NCBI GenBank assembly: GCA_019671135.1
Contig: JAHRHY010000008.1
Span: forward strand, 868,001-932,000
Origin: Linnemannia hyalina
Taxonomy: Eukaryota > Mortierellomycota > Mortierellomycetes > Mortierellales > Mortierellaceae
DNA: 64,000 nt
Reading direction: 5' to 3'
The notes under the pieces are model-generated. The model was given only the letters and a program-made list of their open reading frames with translations, was not told the DNA's origin and searched no databases. The first letter of the stretch is position 1, and each line of letters starts with the position of its first letter. Below are positions 9,978 to 21,921 of the stretch, piece by piece. A program made the translations under genes and the position numbers.

Positions 9978-10999
9978 TTAGAACCAGCCTTTGACCCAGG
10001 AAACCAACCTTCCAGAGTCGGCGCTCCCGCCAGCGGGGATGGGCTTGGGGGTCGTGGAAGACGCAGACTTGGGCTTCTGGGCGGAGCCCTATGTCATTGG
10101 AACAAGAGAAAAAGAGTGTGGTATCATCAAGTCAGTATGCAGCCTTTGTTCACACCAAACAAGTTATCAGATCAACGAAGCGCAATGGCCTCCATTGAGC
10201 CGAAAACAGGAGGATATTGGCGTTTGTTGTTGTTTCGAAGGCGTAACAAGGTTAAAGGGGAGTTGGTTAATACTTACATCGGTCTGGTACTCGCCGACGT
10301 ACATCTTGTACATGATCTCGCGGGCCTCATCCGAGTGTCCGACATCCTCGAAGGACTCGGTGGCATCCTTGCCGGCCTCATCGATAAGAACCTCCTCTCC
10401 ACCGGGATGCTACATCATCATTGAAAAGGATAAGAGGGGGAAAGGTAGTTAGTATTGTGTCTATGTATGTATCGATTGATAATTGTTTGAAGGTGTCTGT
10501 GTCGGTTCACGAAGTAGGGTGACTGGGGTGTGAGTCGATGAGTATTCCGAGATGACAAAAAAAAGAGGGTCGGAGTAGTTGAGAGCTGTTTGTCGATGGC
10601 CGTTCCTGAAGAGAACAACCCACATTGCGAAGTAGATGTAGTCATTGTTGTGCCGAGTAGTCTTGGTTTCATCATCTTCCATCGGGCAGCCGTAGTAGTA
10701 GTAGTAGTTGTTGTTGTTGTTGTTGGCTTTTTTTCCGAAGCAAAAGTCCGAGATCCAAAGAGTTGGTCGGTGCCTTAAAGATGAACCTGGCTTGGTCCAA
10801 CACATCAGGCACCACTTCTTTTCCCTTTTTCATATGAGAAAGAAGGGTGAAAAGATGAGCAGGAGGAAGTAAGAGAAAAAAGTACCTCGTCGATGAAGTC
10901 GGTGCAGTCGTAGACCTTGCCTCCGACGGCGAGGTAGAGGCTGTTCTTGGAGGTGTGTGCGGCCAAGTCGGCGGTGGTGAAGGTCTTGACGTCGGACAT
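9978..10999 (-). CDS. Cytochrome b5, three exons, no membrane anchor visible
   Basis: This small heme protein shuttles single electrons to desaturases, hydroxylases and P450 systems. Exons on the minus strand are 10886-10999, 10278-10409 and 9978-10088, which join in frame to 118 residues. The heme-binding motif HPGG begins exon 2 (DFIDE joined to HPGGEE), and the second axial His lies in VGHSDEA, so the fold looks complete. The C-terminus after the heme domain is a short Ser/Pro/Lys linker ending in LVSWVKGWF. It lacks the roughly 20-residue hydrophobic tail of microsomal cytochrome b5. Intron 1 is unusually long (476 bp) and carries a GTA/GTT microsatellite. Either this is a soluble isoform or a further 3' exon carries the anchor. 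The start Met has the expected MSDVKTFT context. Confidence 0.9.
10692..10726 (+). repeat. (GTA)n(GTT)n microsatellite in cytochrome b5 intron 1
   Basis: Compound trinucleotide repeat inside the 476-bp first intron of the cytochrome b5 gene. On the transcript strand it reads as AAC/TAC repeats. Confidence 0.85.
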
Positions 11000-11286
11000 T
11001 GTTGATTAGGATGTGGTGATGAGAGATAGGTAAGAAAGTGAAGGATGAAAGGGGAGAGAAAAAAGATGGAAGGGAAAAAGTTTATGTGAAAGATAGGGCA
11101 GCAGGAAATCTCGATTCCACGTTCACGAGCAAGGACAGCCGACATTTGTACGTGTCGTAGGAAATGAGGCGATCGGGGTCGGACATCGCCCAACCGCCAT
11201 GCACCTTGGAGTACATTCGAACATGCCACGAACACAAGCAACTGCAATTGCTATTTATTTATCCTTTTCTTTGTAAAAACCTCGGC

Positions 11287-12843
11287 TTAGATCTTGCTGG
11301 TAAGCAGACCCTGGACAGCCTTATACCTCTCCGGCATCTCAATCTCAATCCCAACTCCCGTAAACTTGTCCAAATTACGCACAACATCCTGCGGGAACGG
11401 CCACTCCTTCGGGTTACTCACCCTATCCAACCTCGCCATCTGCTCCGGAGAAAGCGTAAACTCGAGCGCACCCAGATTATCATCCAATTGCTCCAAGGTC
11501 CGCACACCGATCAAGGGCGAAGTAATACCGGGCTTCTGAAGCGTCCAGTTGACAGCCACCTGGGCGGGAGTTCTGTTGCATTCCTTGGCTATCTCCTTGA
11601 CCTCCTCCAGGATCTTCCAGTTCTCGGGTCGCTTGAAGTGTGTCTGGACTTGGCCCTTGCGCTTGCTCTCGACTTTGGTCGCTTGCTCCTTGGTGTGTTT
11701 TCCGGACAGGAAGCCCTCGGCGAGGATGGACCAGGGGACGATACCGAGACCGTGTTCGGCAGACATGGGTTGGATGTCAGATTCGAGTGATCGATTGAGA
11801 AGGTTGTAGCGGGTCTGGAATCCAATAAATGGTGTCAATCCACGCAGTTCTGCCATTGTATTTGCAGCTATTTCACATTGATACAAAATGTTGGTGAGGA
11901 TTGGTGCGACCAAGGTGTCTGTTTTGCCATCTCAACGGAAAATTTGAAGTCAATTTGGCTTACAGGAGACGACCCAGCTGGGTGTGTCGCTGACAGCCAC
12001 ATATAAAGCCTTGCCAGACCGAACAGTGTCATCCAATGCTCGCATGACCTCACGAACAGGGGTCCTGTACTCCCACAAATGTACATACAGAATGTCGACA
12101 TATCCTGTTCCCATTCGCTTCAAACTGGCATCCAGCGACTCGACCAAGTTCTTCCTGTGGTTACCGCCTATCATCGATAGGAATTATTGAAGTCGTTAAT
12201 GCCAGTGGGACATAGATTCTCCTTTTTGAGGTAATCATAATCGTTCTTCATGATGTGCCAAGTACCTGCGTTGGGGTTGGGACGGGAAAAACGACCAGCC
12301 AAGGCCTCGGTAGACGAAGGGTTAATGGAGTACTTTGTCGCAATAACGCACTCGCTCCTCTTGTCTGCAATGTACTCGCCCAAGAAGCGCTCCGAGTCGC
12401 CGTTGGTGTAAATGTTGGCTATGAACAAAAACGATGAATCGCATTAAGTAGTGTGGGGTTAGCTGCCTTTTCAATGACCCTGCAGTCGCATGTAAGCTTT
12501 GCACGTTTGCAATCGTACTCGTCGTACCTGTATCGTAAAAGTTGCCACCCTTTTCGTGGTAGCTGTCAAAAATCTTCTTGGATGCCTCCTTGTTGCTTCC
12601 AAAGCCCTATCAGTTACCAAGAAAAGAGATGCTTGTCAGCCAAACTGAGAGTTCAGGTCATTTCATAAACAAAGCAAAGTGAACACAGAAGCAGACATCG
12701 GTGAAGGTTACCCATTCTTCGCCAAAGGTCATGGCTCCGAGACAGAGAGGACTGACTCGCAGTCCAGAGTTGCCCAGCAGGACATAGTTGTCCAAGGCTG
12801 TCAGGGTCGAGTCGATTGAAGTGCTGTCGGACGTGTCTTTCAT
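11287..12843 (-). CDS. Aldo/keto reductase (aryl-alcohol dehydrogenase-like)
   Basis: This is an NADPH-dependent reductase of aldehydes and ketones with a TIM-barrel fold, expected in the cytosol. Five exons on the minus strand (12712-12843, 12528-12606, 12266-12418, 11964-12167 and 11287-11867) give 382 residues, a normal length. The catalytic tetrad is visible: Asp and Tyr in YDTANIY, Lys in ATKYS and His in YVHLWEY. Cofactor-binding elements of the C-terminal half include SPLIGVRTLEQLDDN. The N-terminal LGNSGLRVSPLCLGAMTFG is the classic first strand of the family. The sequence groups with the Yakc/AAD type rather than with plant aldose reductases. The physiological substrate cannot be told. 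It is followed 287 bp downstream by the start of the cytochrome b5 gene on the same strand. Confidence 0.92.
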
Positions 12844-13205
12844 GTCCGAAAACGTTGCGTAAGAGGAGGAAAGGGTAAAAGGGTAAAAAGGGTAATGTGA
12901 AAAGAAAGAAAGAAAGAAAGGATGAAGTCTAAAGCGATTAAAAGTGACAGAAGGGGGAGAAGGGAAAACAGTTTATGCAAAGCAAACAATCAAAGCGAGC
13001 CGAGAACACTTCGCTCCACACTCTACCAGTGCGTTTTCTCGATCACTTTTTTCAACAATCACAATTCCGTTTGAAAGGCTTAGATCTACAGTCTGAAACA
13101 AGGTGCGGGTATACGTTTATCTCGGGACATGCACATGCGTAAAGTCGCTCGGATAAAGTCGTCTAGGAATAGTGTTCTGTACAATTCGGTTGGGGGAAGT
13201 GAAAT
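12844..13205. other. Spacer between the AKR gene and the RGG-box gene
   Basis: This is the promoter region of the aldo/keto reductase (read leftward) plus the 3' end of the RGG-protein gene. It contains a short GAAA repeat near 12900-12920. No gene was seen. Confidence 0.5.
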
Positions 13206-14878
13206 TTATTTCCCGGTCAAGATCGCCATGATATTGTCCAGTTTTGTCATGGGCTTGTTTGCCTTGGGTTTTTTGGGTGGCCTAGGTACTGCTGCTGCTG
13301 CTGCTGCTGGAGTGCTGCTGTTGTTGCTGCTAATCTCAGTCTTGGTGGATGACTCGGTACCAGCCGTCCGTTTCTTTGGAAGAACCGACTTTGCCGCGTC
13401 TGTTGTTGTCTTTGTTGTTGTTGTTGCTGCTGATGTTGACTCTGACTTGGACTTCACTTTCTCTCCTTGTGTCTTCTTGACTGGAGAGTCAGTGGTAGAT
13501 TTCTTCTTTGTCGGCCGATCTATTGACACCTCCTTCTTCTTGTTATCACCGTGCCGATCCGACTTGCCAGGATGACCGTCACGGGTAGTTCCTGTAGACG
13601 CTCCTGCGCCACCACGACCACGCCCACCACCTCTACCACCACGAGCACCGCCTCGACTAGCACCGCCCCTTCCACCATCACGTCCACCTCTCGAGGAGTA
13701 AGTCTCCTTTGGTTGTGTTCCTGCATCAATAGTGTAGCGATCGAGTCCATGGCGTGGTGTATAAGGCTGACCCCAGCTCTCCGAGACTTTGGTTTTCCTG
13801 GTTGTGGCGTCGATGGTTGCTTGATCGATCAGTCCGGCCTTGACCTTCTTCTCCCACTCGCGTTTCCGCTTGCTCTTTTTCACTTTTGTGTTTCCTGTTT
13901 CTTGCTTGAAGGGGATGTGGATGACTTTGTGTGGATAGAATGACCGCGCCTATATGCGATGTATAAAAGCGCAACGTGGCTAGAGTGAATATCATTTGCT
14001 GAATGTCCCCATACAGTTGATGCCAACTTTAAGTTTGGTACTGTCAAACTTACCCATGGGATATGCGATTGTTCCAGTACGGTTTTGGCATCAATGACTG
14101 CCTCGGCGATTTGTTGCATGCGTTCTGATCCAGGCGACTCATCCAGCGGTGGTCTCTCTCGGTGCACATATATGATCTCTGGCTCCTTTGCATTCAGGAC
14201 AATGGTTGTTGGGGTTTCGTCTGAAGCAAATAGTCGGAACTCCATGCCATCATCTTCATCCTGACCCTCTTCGTCTACATCTGACTTGTCCGAGTCGCTG
14301 TACAGCCTCTTATTCGAAGCAGCCTCTGAGGTTTGCATCGTCATCTCCGTGTCTAAAATAAATACGTGCATAAATGAGGTTGTTCTTGTGAGTACGCGAT
14401 GGTCGTTTTCTTCAATTGAAAGGCAATTAAACAATACGATTCATGGCTCTCTGCCGATGGTAGGCACTAATTGTAGCAGTACCTTCGATCTCAATGGCAC
14501 CCTGAAGTTGTCCATAAAGTCGCTCCAATATCGATTTCGACTGTTGATCATCTCCATCCTCACTATCTTCCTCCTCCTGAGAGTCCTCGTCCTGATTACG
14601 CCTTGATGATTTAAGTCTGTTGTTGTGTGTTGGTTTTGAATGTTGTTGTTGTTGATCAAAATTGTCGTGAAAGATGGCAGCTCTTGACGAGCGGACTGTG
14701 TTAGGTTGTAAGAACGTTGGTACAATATTTGGGTTTCTATTTTCCGAATGAGGTGTGAAGGGAAGTGGGTGTTAGAGGTTGGAATGAGTGATGAGTATGT
14801 TCTGTAAATGGCCTGTACTCTTGGTGTCTGTAGTGTCGCGTATTTCCTGTATGAGGCGCCGTACCTTGAGTTCGACAT
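13206..14878 (-). CDS. DUF2011-like protein with RGG box
   Basis: Four exons (14865-14878, 14483-14736, 14054-14352 and 13206-13949) join to 436 residues. The first coding exon has only 14 nt (MSNS plus two bases). The N-terminal third is acidic (QDEDSQEEEDSEDGDD). The segment around residues 130-200 carries FRLFASDE, then IVLNAKEPE, RERPPLDES and a Trp-containing stretch ending in SHIPW. I match this pattern to the fungal DUF2011 family from memory and with moderate confidence. Exon 4 starts with a basic helix KKSKRKREWEKK and continues into a dense RGG box (SRGGRDGGRGGASRGGARGG) and a Lys/Thr-rich tail. RGG and basic tracts suggest RNA binding, probably nuclear or nucleolar. The biochemical role is not known. 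It is divergently oriented from ADE1. Confidence 0.75.
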
Positions 14879-15779
14879 GGCGGCGTAAGTGTTGTCAACG
14901 GTAGTTGGCGAATGTAGTTGCAGTTGGGCTGGCTCCAGCTTAAAAAATATGCCTCGTCAAACAACAAACATACCAAAAAGCAGTCCCGACAACAGCGAAT
15001 TGAAGATAGAATCATTTCTCACAAATTCGCTCTTGCTCAGGCACCTTCTCCTACGTTTGCCATCGATTGCTCTACGATCAATGGATCCATTGGGTTTTCA
15101 GGCACATTTTAACAATTTGACTTGATCAATTCACAAGGGACTGATCAACGGTTGAAAGCGCGCTGAAACAGTGATCAGCGAAGGACGTGTCCGAGCTTTC
15201 GGCCAAATTGCTATCAACTACAAGGTCAGGAGGCATTGAGTAGGGCCAAGCCATTTAGCCATGTAGCCGAACTCAGCAATTGTCCATTGCTGTAGACAAG
15301 CAGGCTGATGTGCGAAGGATGAAGCTGTTTCGTATGATGGTCGGGTCCAGACCCCGACATGTCAAGGATGCCGCCGCTCGGGAAAAGCCGAGACCGATAG
15401 GCGAAGAGTCATCATTGTTGTTGTTGTCTGCGCGAGATAGTTTCCCACCAGCAGACGAGTCGAGTAAAATAAAGATGAGAGGAGTTTGGATTGAGGAAAG
15501 GAGAGAAGAGAGAAGAGTATCATTCGTCTTTGTTGATTGTTCCCCCGCACTTTTTCGATTTCCTTTTTCTGACTGGGCAGTTTCACTCGCCGCCAGATCA
15601 AAGAACTGCTGCCCGCTATCTCTCCCAATTTCCTGACTCTCCCTTTCCTCACTTCAACCTTTTCTTTTCTTTTCTTTTTCTTGTCTCTCTCCTCTTTTTC
15701 CCTTCTCTTCATTTTTTTCATTTCCTTCTTCAATCCTCACCCTTCCCCACTCACTACCACCACACTACATATATTGACA
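14879..15779. promoter_or_regulatory. Divergent promoter region between the RGG-protein gene and ADE1
   Basis: About 900 bp separate the two divergent start codons. The ADE1-proximal 250 bp is pyrimidine-rich (CTTTTCTTTTC runs, 15540-15775), like other leaders here. No TATA box was identified with confidence. Small frames (for example around 14889-15125) look random. Confidence 0.45.
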
Positions 15780-17385
15780 ATGACTGCCGTCGTTTCTACC
15801 TCCTGCCCAGACCTCAAGCTTATCGCCCGCGGCAAGGTCCGCGACCTCTACGAAGTCGACGAGCACTCCCTCCTTTTCGTCGCCACCGACAGAATCAGCG
15901 CCTTCGACGTGATCATGCAAAACGTAAATCTTTCTTCTTCTCTTCTCACTTTTGCTCTCATTCGAGATCAGGAATGACAAACAAGCGAAACCCATTCATT
16001 CACGTTTGTCGTTGTGTGTATTCACGGTGACTCACACGCCTTTCTTTCCTTTCTTCTCGAAAACAACGACTGGATAAACAGGGTATCACAAACAAGGGAA
16101 AGCTGTTGACAGAGATCAGCGTCTTTTGGTTCTCATACCTCAAGGATGTCCTCCCCAACCACTTGATCACCGCCGATTTTGAAAAGATGCCTGCCAAGGT
16201 CCAGCAGTACCGCTCTCAGCTCGAGGGACGCTCCATGCTTGTCAAGAAGCTTCGTGTCCTTCCCATCGAGTCTATTGTCCGTGGCTATATCACTGGTAAG
16301 AAGCGAGAAAGAAAAATAGGAAGAACTGAACAATAGAAGGAATAAGAGACTATGGAAAGAGAGGATCAAAGGAACGAAAGGAGCAGCGGAAAGAAGGCTA
16401 TACCGGAAAGAAAACAAAGGAGAGAAGGCAACAATGGAGGAGACAAGAAACAATTGAGAGAAAGTAACATAGTCTTCAAGGAGCAGGAGCACTTTCTTCA
16501 ACTTCATATACCATTCTTTTATCACCACTTGATCTCAAGGCGCTAATATTCCCACGTACATTTGATTTGGTTCATACCTTAGGCTCCGCTTGGTCAGAGT
16601 ATAAGAAGAAGGGAACTGTCTGCGATATTGCCCTCCCCGCTGGTATGCAGGAGAGCGAGGCCTTCCCCGAGCCCCTCTGGACCCCCAGCACCAAGGCAGA
16701 GATTGGCGATCACGACGAAAACATTCACCCCAGTAAGGCCGCAGGAATCATTGGCGAGAAGCACGCTTCCGAGATGGCCAAGATCTCTGTCGAGCTCTAC
16801 ACCAAGGCTCGCAACTACGCTCAGGAGCACGGCATCATTATTGCCGACACCAAGTTTGAGTTTGGTGTCGATGAGAACGATAACCTCTACTTGATTGACG
16901 AGGTCTTGACCCCTGGTAAGGAAAATGCTGTCCACTTCAAAACAAAAACATGCATACAAAAAAAATTTGTCCCTCGCAGATTCCACTGTTTTTCTTGAGA
17001 TCAAGGACTTGATGATTCGGGTTTCTAATTGGATCGATATGCTTATTCTTCTTCCAACCATCTCTTGTAGACTCTTCGCGCTTCTGGCCTGCCGCTACAT
17101 ACAAGGTTGGCGCTGGACAGGACAGGTAAGCAAGGGTCTTTTGTCACTAGAACTTGCTTTATTCGATGCAGCTCCTTGTGAATTTGGTGTCTATTGTCTA
17201 ATTGACCTTGTTTTCGATCCTTTCTTAACTGTAGCTTCGATAAGCAGTACCTTCGTAACTACCTCGAGTCCATTGGATTCGACAAGAGTCAGGGTATCAC
17301 CCTGCCTGAGGACATTGTCACCAAGACCATGGCCAAGTACCAGGAGGCATACAGGCTCCTCACCGGCAAAGACGCCCAGCTCTAA
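15780..17385 (+). CDS. ADE1: Phosphoribosylaminoimidazole-succinocarboxamide synthase (SAICAR synthetase)
   Basis: This enzyme catalyses the ATP-dependent joining of aspartate to CAIR in de novo purine synthesis, in the cytosol. Five exons (15780-15923, 16082-16295, 16583-16915, 17071-17125 and 17235-17385) give 298 residues, close to the yeast enzyme. Family motifs are GKVRDLYE and [10 protein letters not shown] in exon 1, RGYITGSAWSEY across the exon 2-3 junction, DTKFEFG in exon 3, and DEVLTPDSSRFWP across the exon 3-4 junction. The second intron is the longest (287 bp) and purine-rich. An AATAAA-like signal lies about 50 bp past the stop. It is a monofunctional enzyme, not fused to AIR carboxylase. 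GLE1 begins only 197 bp further on, on the same strand. Confidence 0.97.
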
Positions 17386-17582
17386 GCACATTTTCACCCA
17401 CCCAATTTTCATCCAGCATCTCCTCTCTTAACACTTGTAAAAATAAACAGTCACAATTCAAGAGTGCAGGTTTTTCCAAACGCGACCTGCACTTGACACT
17501 TCTTCGCACTTCACACATTTCTCCTTCTCTTCTTTGTCCATTCGCACTCCTTCAAGAGCCAACAACCCAGCTGGATTCCAAC

Positions 17583-20256
17583 ATGGCCGCCAACGAAATG
17601 GCCATCAACGACTCTGCTGCCCATGACTTGCCTATCAGCCTCATCCTAGGACGGTCAGTCTCTGAAGGATTCATCAAATTGAACGACCCAGAGCTCAGTA
17701 GACCATTCGACAACATTGACGAATACAACACAACAACAGCAGCAAACAGTCACCACTCGACGCATAGGGTTCCCCTCTCCCAGAGCACTTCTATCTACAG
17801 CCACAAGATCGGCCTCGTCTCCACCACTACACGCCCTCGTTCCAATCACCCAAAACGAGCCACCACCCTGAACGTCTTCAACGGTCGACGGGCTTCCCAT
17901 ACGGCTACAACAACAACTACGACAACAAATGGTGGCGTCGGCGAAAAGACGAGACCAGTTGCTTGTGGCTATGGATTGCCGGATTTCTCCTCTGACGAGT
18001 CTGATTTCAGCAATGGAGAGAGTGATCTCTCCGATAGCGAGCAGGACTATAACCGCCCACATCGCGACGGTGCACCACAGTATATCCCGCCTGCCAACAA
18101 CCCAGCGCACTATGTCGCTCAGATTACTGGTCGCATGGACCCCTGGGAAGCCCAGATGCAGCAGATCCAGGACCTTGGCAAGGTATAGAGCGGAGTGCTT
18201 GTCCTTCTTTACGCCGTTAAGAGTCATCACAAAACGAACTAAGATCGGACATTAACGGGCACCCTTTAACAATCCCCAAAATAGGACCTCGCTCCAGAGA
18301 TCGCGGACGAGATTGCAAGGAGGTTCGATACAATTGCACGGCGGCCAGTTAGCTCCAAGGTTCAATGGATCAAGGAGGACGATATCGTTCAAAAGCTCAA
18401 GAATATCAGCCTGGAGACGGAATCGATCAAGGAAAGACGGAGGAAGGAGAGCGAAGGCAGGAACCAGTCCATGAGCAAGGTACCGCCACCAACGAATGCG
18501 CGCACTATGAGTATACGAATAATTGTTATTTTTTTGTGCAAACCACGCACCTCGGCCAGCGACTAATAATCAATAATTTTTCCCTATTAGGATATTGATA
18601 TCTGCATTGCACAGGTCAAGGATGAGCGGGAAACCGCGATTCGGAACTTGCAGGAGGCACAAAGAAAGGTGCAGGAGGAAAAGGAGAAACTGGCTAAGGA
18701 AGCCGAGGACAAGAAGAAGGCCGATCTTGCCAAGAAGGAGGAGCTGGAGAAGAAGAAAGCAGAGGCGGCAGCAGCAGCAGCGGTGAAGGCCAAGAAGGCA
18801 GCCGAAGAAGCCGCAAGTTTGGCATCGGCCAAGAGCACCAGTTTGTTCGCCAGCGATTCAGCAAAACAGGAGTGGGAGACGTACTCCAAGGTTCTCGAAC
18901 ATATCAAGACTGTTGTGACACCCTCCATCACGAGCAATCCTGGTCTGAAAAAGAACTGTAACGCCGTCCGCCGCGACATTGTTGCCGCAATCGGCAGAGT
19001 TACCAACAAGCGCGAGGAGATTATGCGAGTCGTAAGTGTTAGCAAGCCGGTTCTTTCGTGACGTTTTATTCCATGAGGATCGTATGTTGTCCATTGTTTC
19101 TAACTCAACTTTTATTTTCTGAATGTATATTAGGCGACAGAGTTGGACGGAATTTTCAGGACAACGATGCAGGCGGGAGAGAACGTTTACTACTGGGCCA
19201 TGAACGTCACCGCGAAAAAGCTCGTGGTAAGTACCTCTATTCATGCTCATTCTTCGAAAGACGTCGTGTATGCAGGTGAGTTGATACTAACGTGTTATCC
19301 TCTAATTGATATCTGTAGAAACAAGCCGAGACAGAGGCGCTCGTCAAGTCAGCACCCGCCTTCCCAGTGGCCCACGTCGCTGTGCTGTTGTTTACAACAC
19401 ACGCAAAGTTTCTGGATGTGCTCATGGCCAGATTCGCCAAGAAATGCCCCTATGTGACGCCGATGTACATTCCCAAGGCTGCTGTAAGTCACCGAGGCGA
19501 TGATTTCTTATTGAATGTTGGATTGGGTTATTCTCTCAGTGCCTTGCGATATTTTACCAGTTCGTTATTTATCTCTGGCTTTGTTTTCATTCTTTCTTGA
19601 TAGGGCGACAGTAACGATGTTTACATGACGAAGCTCGCGTACAAGAAGAAAGAGAGCGGCTACGAGACGGAAGCGCAATACGATGCCCGTCAGGCGGCCA
19701 TCTTCACTCTCTACTGTGCTATCCTTCAGACGAAACCCCCAGGTAATTATTCAAAGGGTGTGCCTCTTTTAGGCAGCAATGGGTGCTCATGAACTGGTTG
19801 ACATTCTCTAACTCAAAACGGCAAATTTCTATCATTACTTTAGTTGGATCAAACGTTCATGGCATGGACAACGGTTGGCGCTGGATGGCGCGTATTTTGA
19901 ACATGCCGCCTCGACCCATCACACCCGCTCTGATCCAAGTCTTCCTGGAGGTGAGTGAACTTTTAATTGCTTTTCCCAGCCTTTTTTGTGTGGTTTTGTC
20001 TATCATGAACTGATCATATTTTGCATTGATACTAATGCCGAGTTTTTCTTCGCTTCGACTTTAGGTTTGCGGAAACGAGTTCATGAGGACGTACCGGACC
20101 CAGGCGACTAAGACGTTACAGCTCTTGATGCACAAATTTATACCCATGATCCCTCAGCAAGGTATCGCTGGTACAGTGAGACTGAAGACTCTGCTAGAGG
20201 CGTTCCTGAAGACGGGCAACATCCCCGTTGCCGACGGACAGCAGTATGATCGATAA
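17583..20256 (+). CDS. GLE1: Nucleoporin GLE1, mRNA export factor
   Basis: GLE1 sits on the cytoplasmic face of the nuclear pore and, with inositol hexakisphosphate, activates the DEAD-box ATPase Dbp5 during mRNA export. Eight exons (17583-18182, 18285-18479, 18591-19031, 19134-19226, 19319-19483, 19604-19742, 19844-19950 and 20065-20256) sum to 643 residues. The N-terminal 200 residues are disordered and Ser/Thr/Asn-rich, with an acidic patch. Residues about 265-340 form a strong Lys/Glu/Ala coiled coil (QEAQRKVQEEKEKLAKEAED). The remaining 300 residues match the GLE1 C-terminal helical domain, for example FPVAHVAVLLFTTH, MDNGWRWMARILN and a C-terminal LKTLLEAFLKTGN. Introns are all close to 100-120 bp. 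It is convergent with RRP7, 245 bp apart. Confidence 0.93.
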
Positions 20257-20501
20257 ATGGAGACAAATCTCGGTCATGTCATCGTCGTCGTCTTCTGCCG
20301 TCCACGAGATCGACTGCTATCATTCACTCCCATATCGTCATACTCATACTCATTAATAAAAACCTCAGAAACAACCAGATACAAGTGCGTGACATTTTTA
20401 TTATGCAAAAAGGAAAGGGGAGTGAAGTGACAATGCAAAAATGGGCGGAGGATGGTTTGTGATTGTGCAAGGTATGAATTGAAAGGTGAGAGGTCTCTTG
20501 T

Positions 20502-21751
20502 TTAGTAAGGCTTGAAGCGTCTGTTAACCTTGAGAGCCTCGATCCTAAGCTTGTCCTCCTCAAACTTGCGACGAAGATCAACCAATTCTAAATTTTAACG
20601 AAAGAAAATAAGAACCGAAGGGTTAATTGCTTTTATCATTTCGAGAATCGCGAGTGATAAATAAAAAAAAACGAAAAAAAACGTACTGTCGCGCTTGGCT
20701 TCACGCATCTGGAAGCGATAAAAGTCCTGGAGCTCCTTCTTCTTGGGCTTCAAGTTCTTAACATCCTCAGCCTTGGCCGCAGAAATCGTAATAACACCGT
20801 CCGAGTTCTGGCCCTTAGATCCGGTACGAGTAACCAAAGTAAAACCATCATCGTCCATGACGTTGTGTCGTGCCAATGCGGCCTGTCGGGTTTCGTATTC
20901 TGACCGCTCAAACTTGTCCATGTAGTCGTCCACCTTCAGCTGCAACTCCGATGCCTCGGGTCTCCTTGTGTGATATTCGTTCAGCCATTCTATTATGAAA
21001 TTGTTCAAAGGGTAGCGTTGGGGTCAGTTTTCCGAGTGGCAACTTTTTCTGCGGTAAATCACTCCCAAGTCGTGAAAGCCACATCCGGCCGAGAAAACAA
21101 GAGAAGGTCCTTACTTGAAACGCCGAGTCCGGTGAGTTTGGCAAGATCGGCAGGGGAGGCATCAGCTCCAGAGTTGATCCAAGAACGCTTTTTCCTCTTC
21201 ATAACCAACGCCTTGTTCAACTCCTGCTCCTCCAAGAACACGACATACGCCTGTGATCCCGTCGCATATAACCTCCTGTGCTCCTCCTCCTGTACCACTG
21301 CTGCTGCAGCCTGCTTCTTTCCACCCTTCTTTCCTGCTTTCGTCCCTGCTGTTGACTGTGCCTCAACCAACGCAGCCTCCCTCTCAAGCCTCTCCAACTC
21401 CTCCTGCTGCTCCCTCTCTTCCTTTGTCAAGTTGGAATCCCTCACCCGGTCAAGGAACTGGACAGAGACAACCCGACCACAGGGCTTGAAGAGGTCCCGG
21501 AGGTGGGATTCTGTGGCATCTGCGGGGACGTTAAGGACAAAAAGTGTCCGGTCCTTGGGGGTCTTGGGGTCTTCTTTGGGGGACTCGTGTTTCTTGAAAT
21601 AGAGGTAGTGGAGGATGTTTTTGTAGGCGGAGGTTTTTTGGGTGGTGGTGAGAGAAGGCATATGGAGGGGGAGGATGAAAAAGTTGGAGATTTGGTCCAG
21701 ACCTCCTGCTGTGGAGGTGGAGTCTTCAGACTTTTGCTTCTTGGAGACCAT
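20502..21751 (-). CDS. RRP7: Ribosomal RNA-processing protein 7 (RRP7)
   Basis: RRP7 belongs to the UTP-C/CURI group of small-subunit processome factors and acts in 18S rRNA maturation in the nucleolus. Three exons (21115-21751, 20687-20989 and 20502-20587) give 341 residues. An RNA-recognition-like domain is recognised from RTLFVLNVPADATE (about residues 68-82) and YVVFLEEQELNKAL. It is interrupted by a Lys/Glu/Ala-rich insert of about 60 residues. The C-terminus has the diagnostic RRP7 signature: DGFTLVTR, then FYRFQMREAKRDK, then LRRKFEEDKLRIEALK and a basic RRFKPY end. The last exon holds only 28 residues but includes this conserved tail, supporting the splice model. The neighbouring SPC19-like gene ends 170 bp upstream on the same strand. 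Confidence 0.93.
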
Positions 21752-21921
21752 TGTTATTCCTGCTGATAGGTTGCTGGTGATGAGGAAGGGGTGGTTGTTT
21801 GGTCGACTGTCGAAGTGAATGGGTGCAGTAACGAGGTAATGCTTTAAAAAAAAAGAAAAGAAAAGTAAACAAACGGTGGCTTTTGCGGATAGAAGAGACT
21901 GCCTTTTATTAGGGTCTTGGA

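Noticed and set aside
6970..10999. NOX plus cytochrome b5 as a functional electron-transfer cluster
   Set aside because: They are convergent and 1.3 kb apart, with no shared promoter. NOX enzymes do not need cytochrome b5, so simple neighbourhood is the better reading.
14441..14878. Unspliced 145-residue frame at the start of the RGG-box gene
   Set aside because: Splicing at 14865/14736 gives an acidic frame that continues into the conserved exons. The unspliced frame stops before them.
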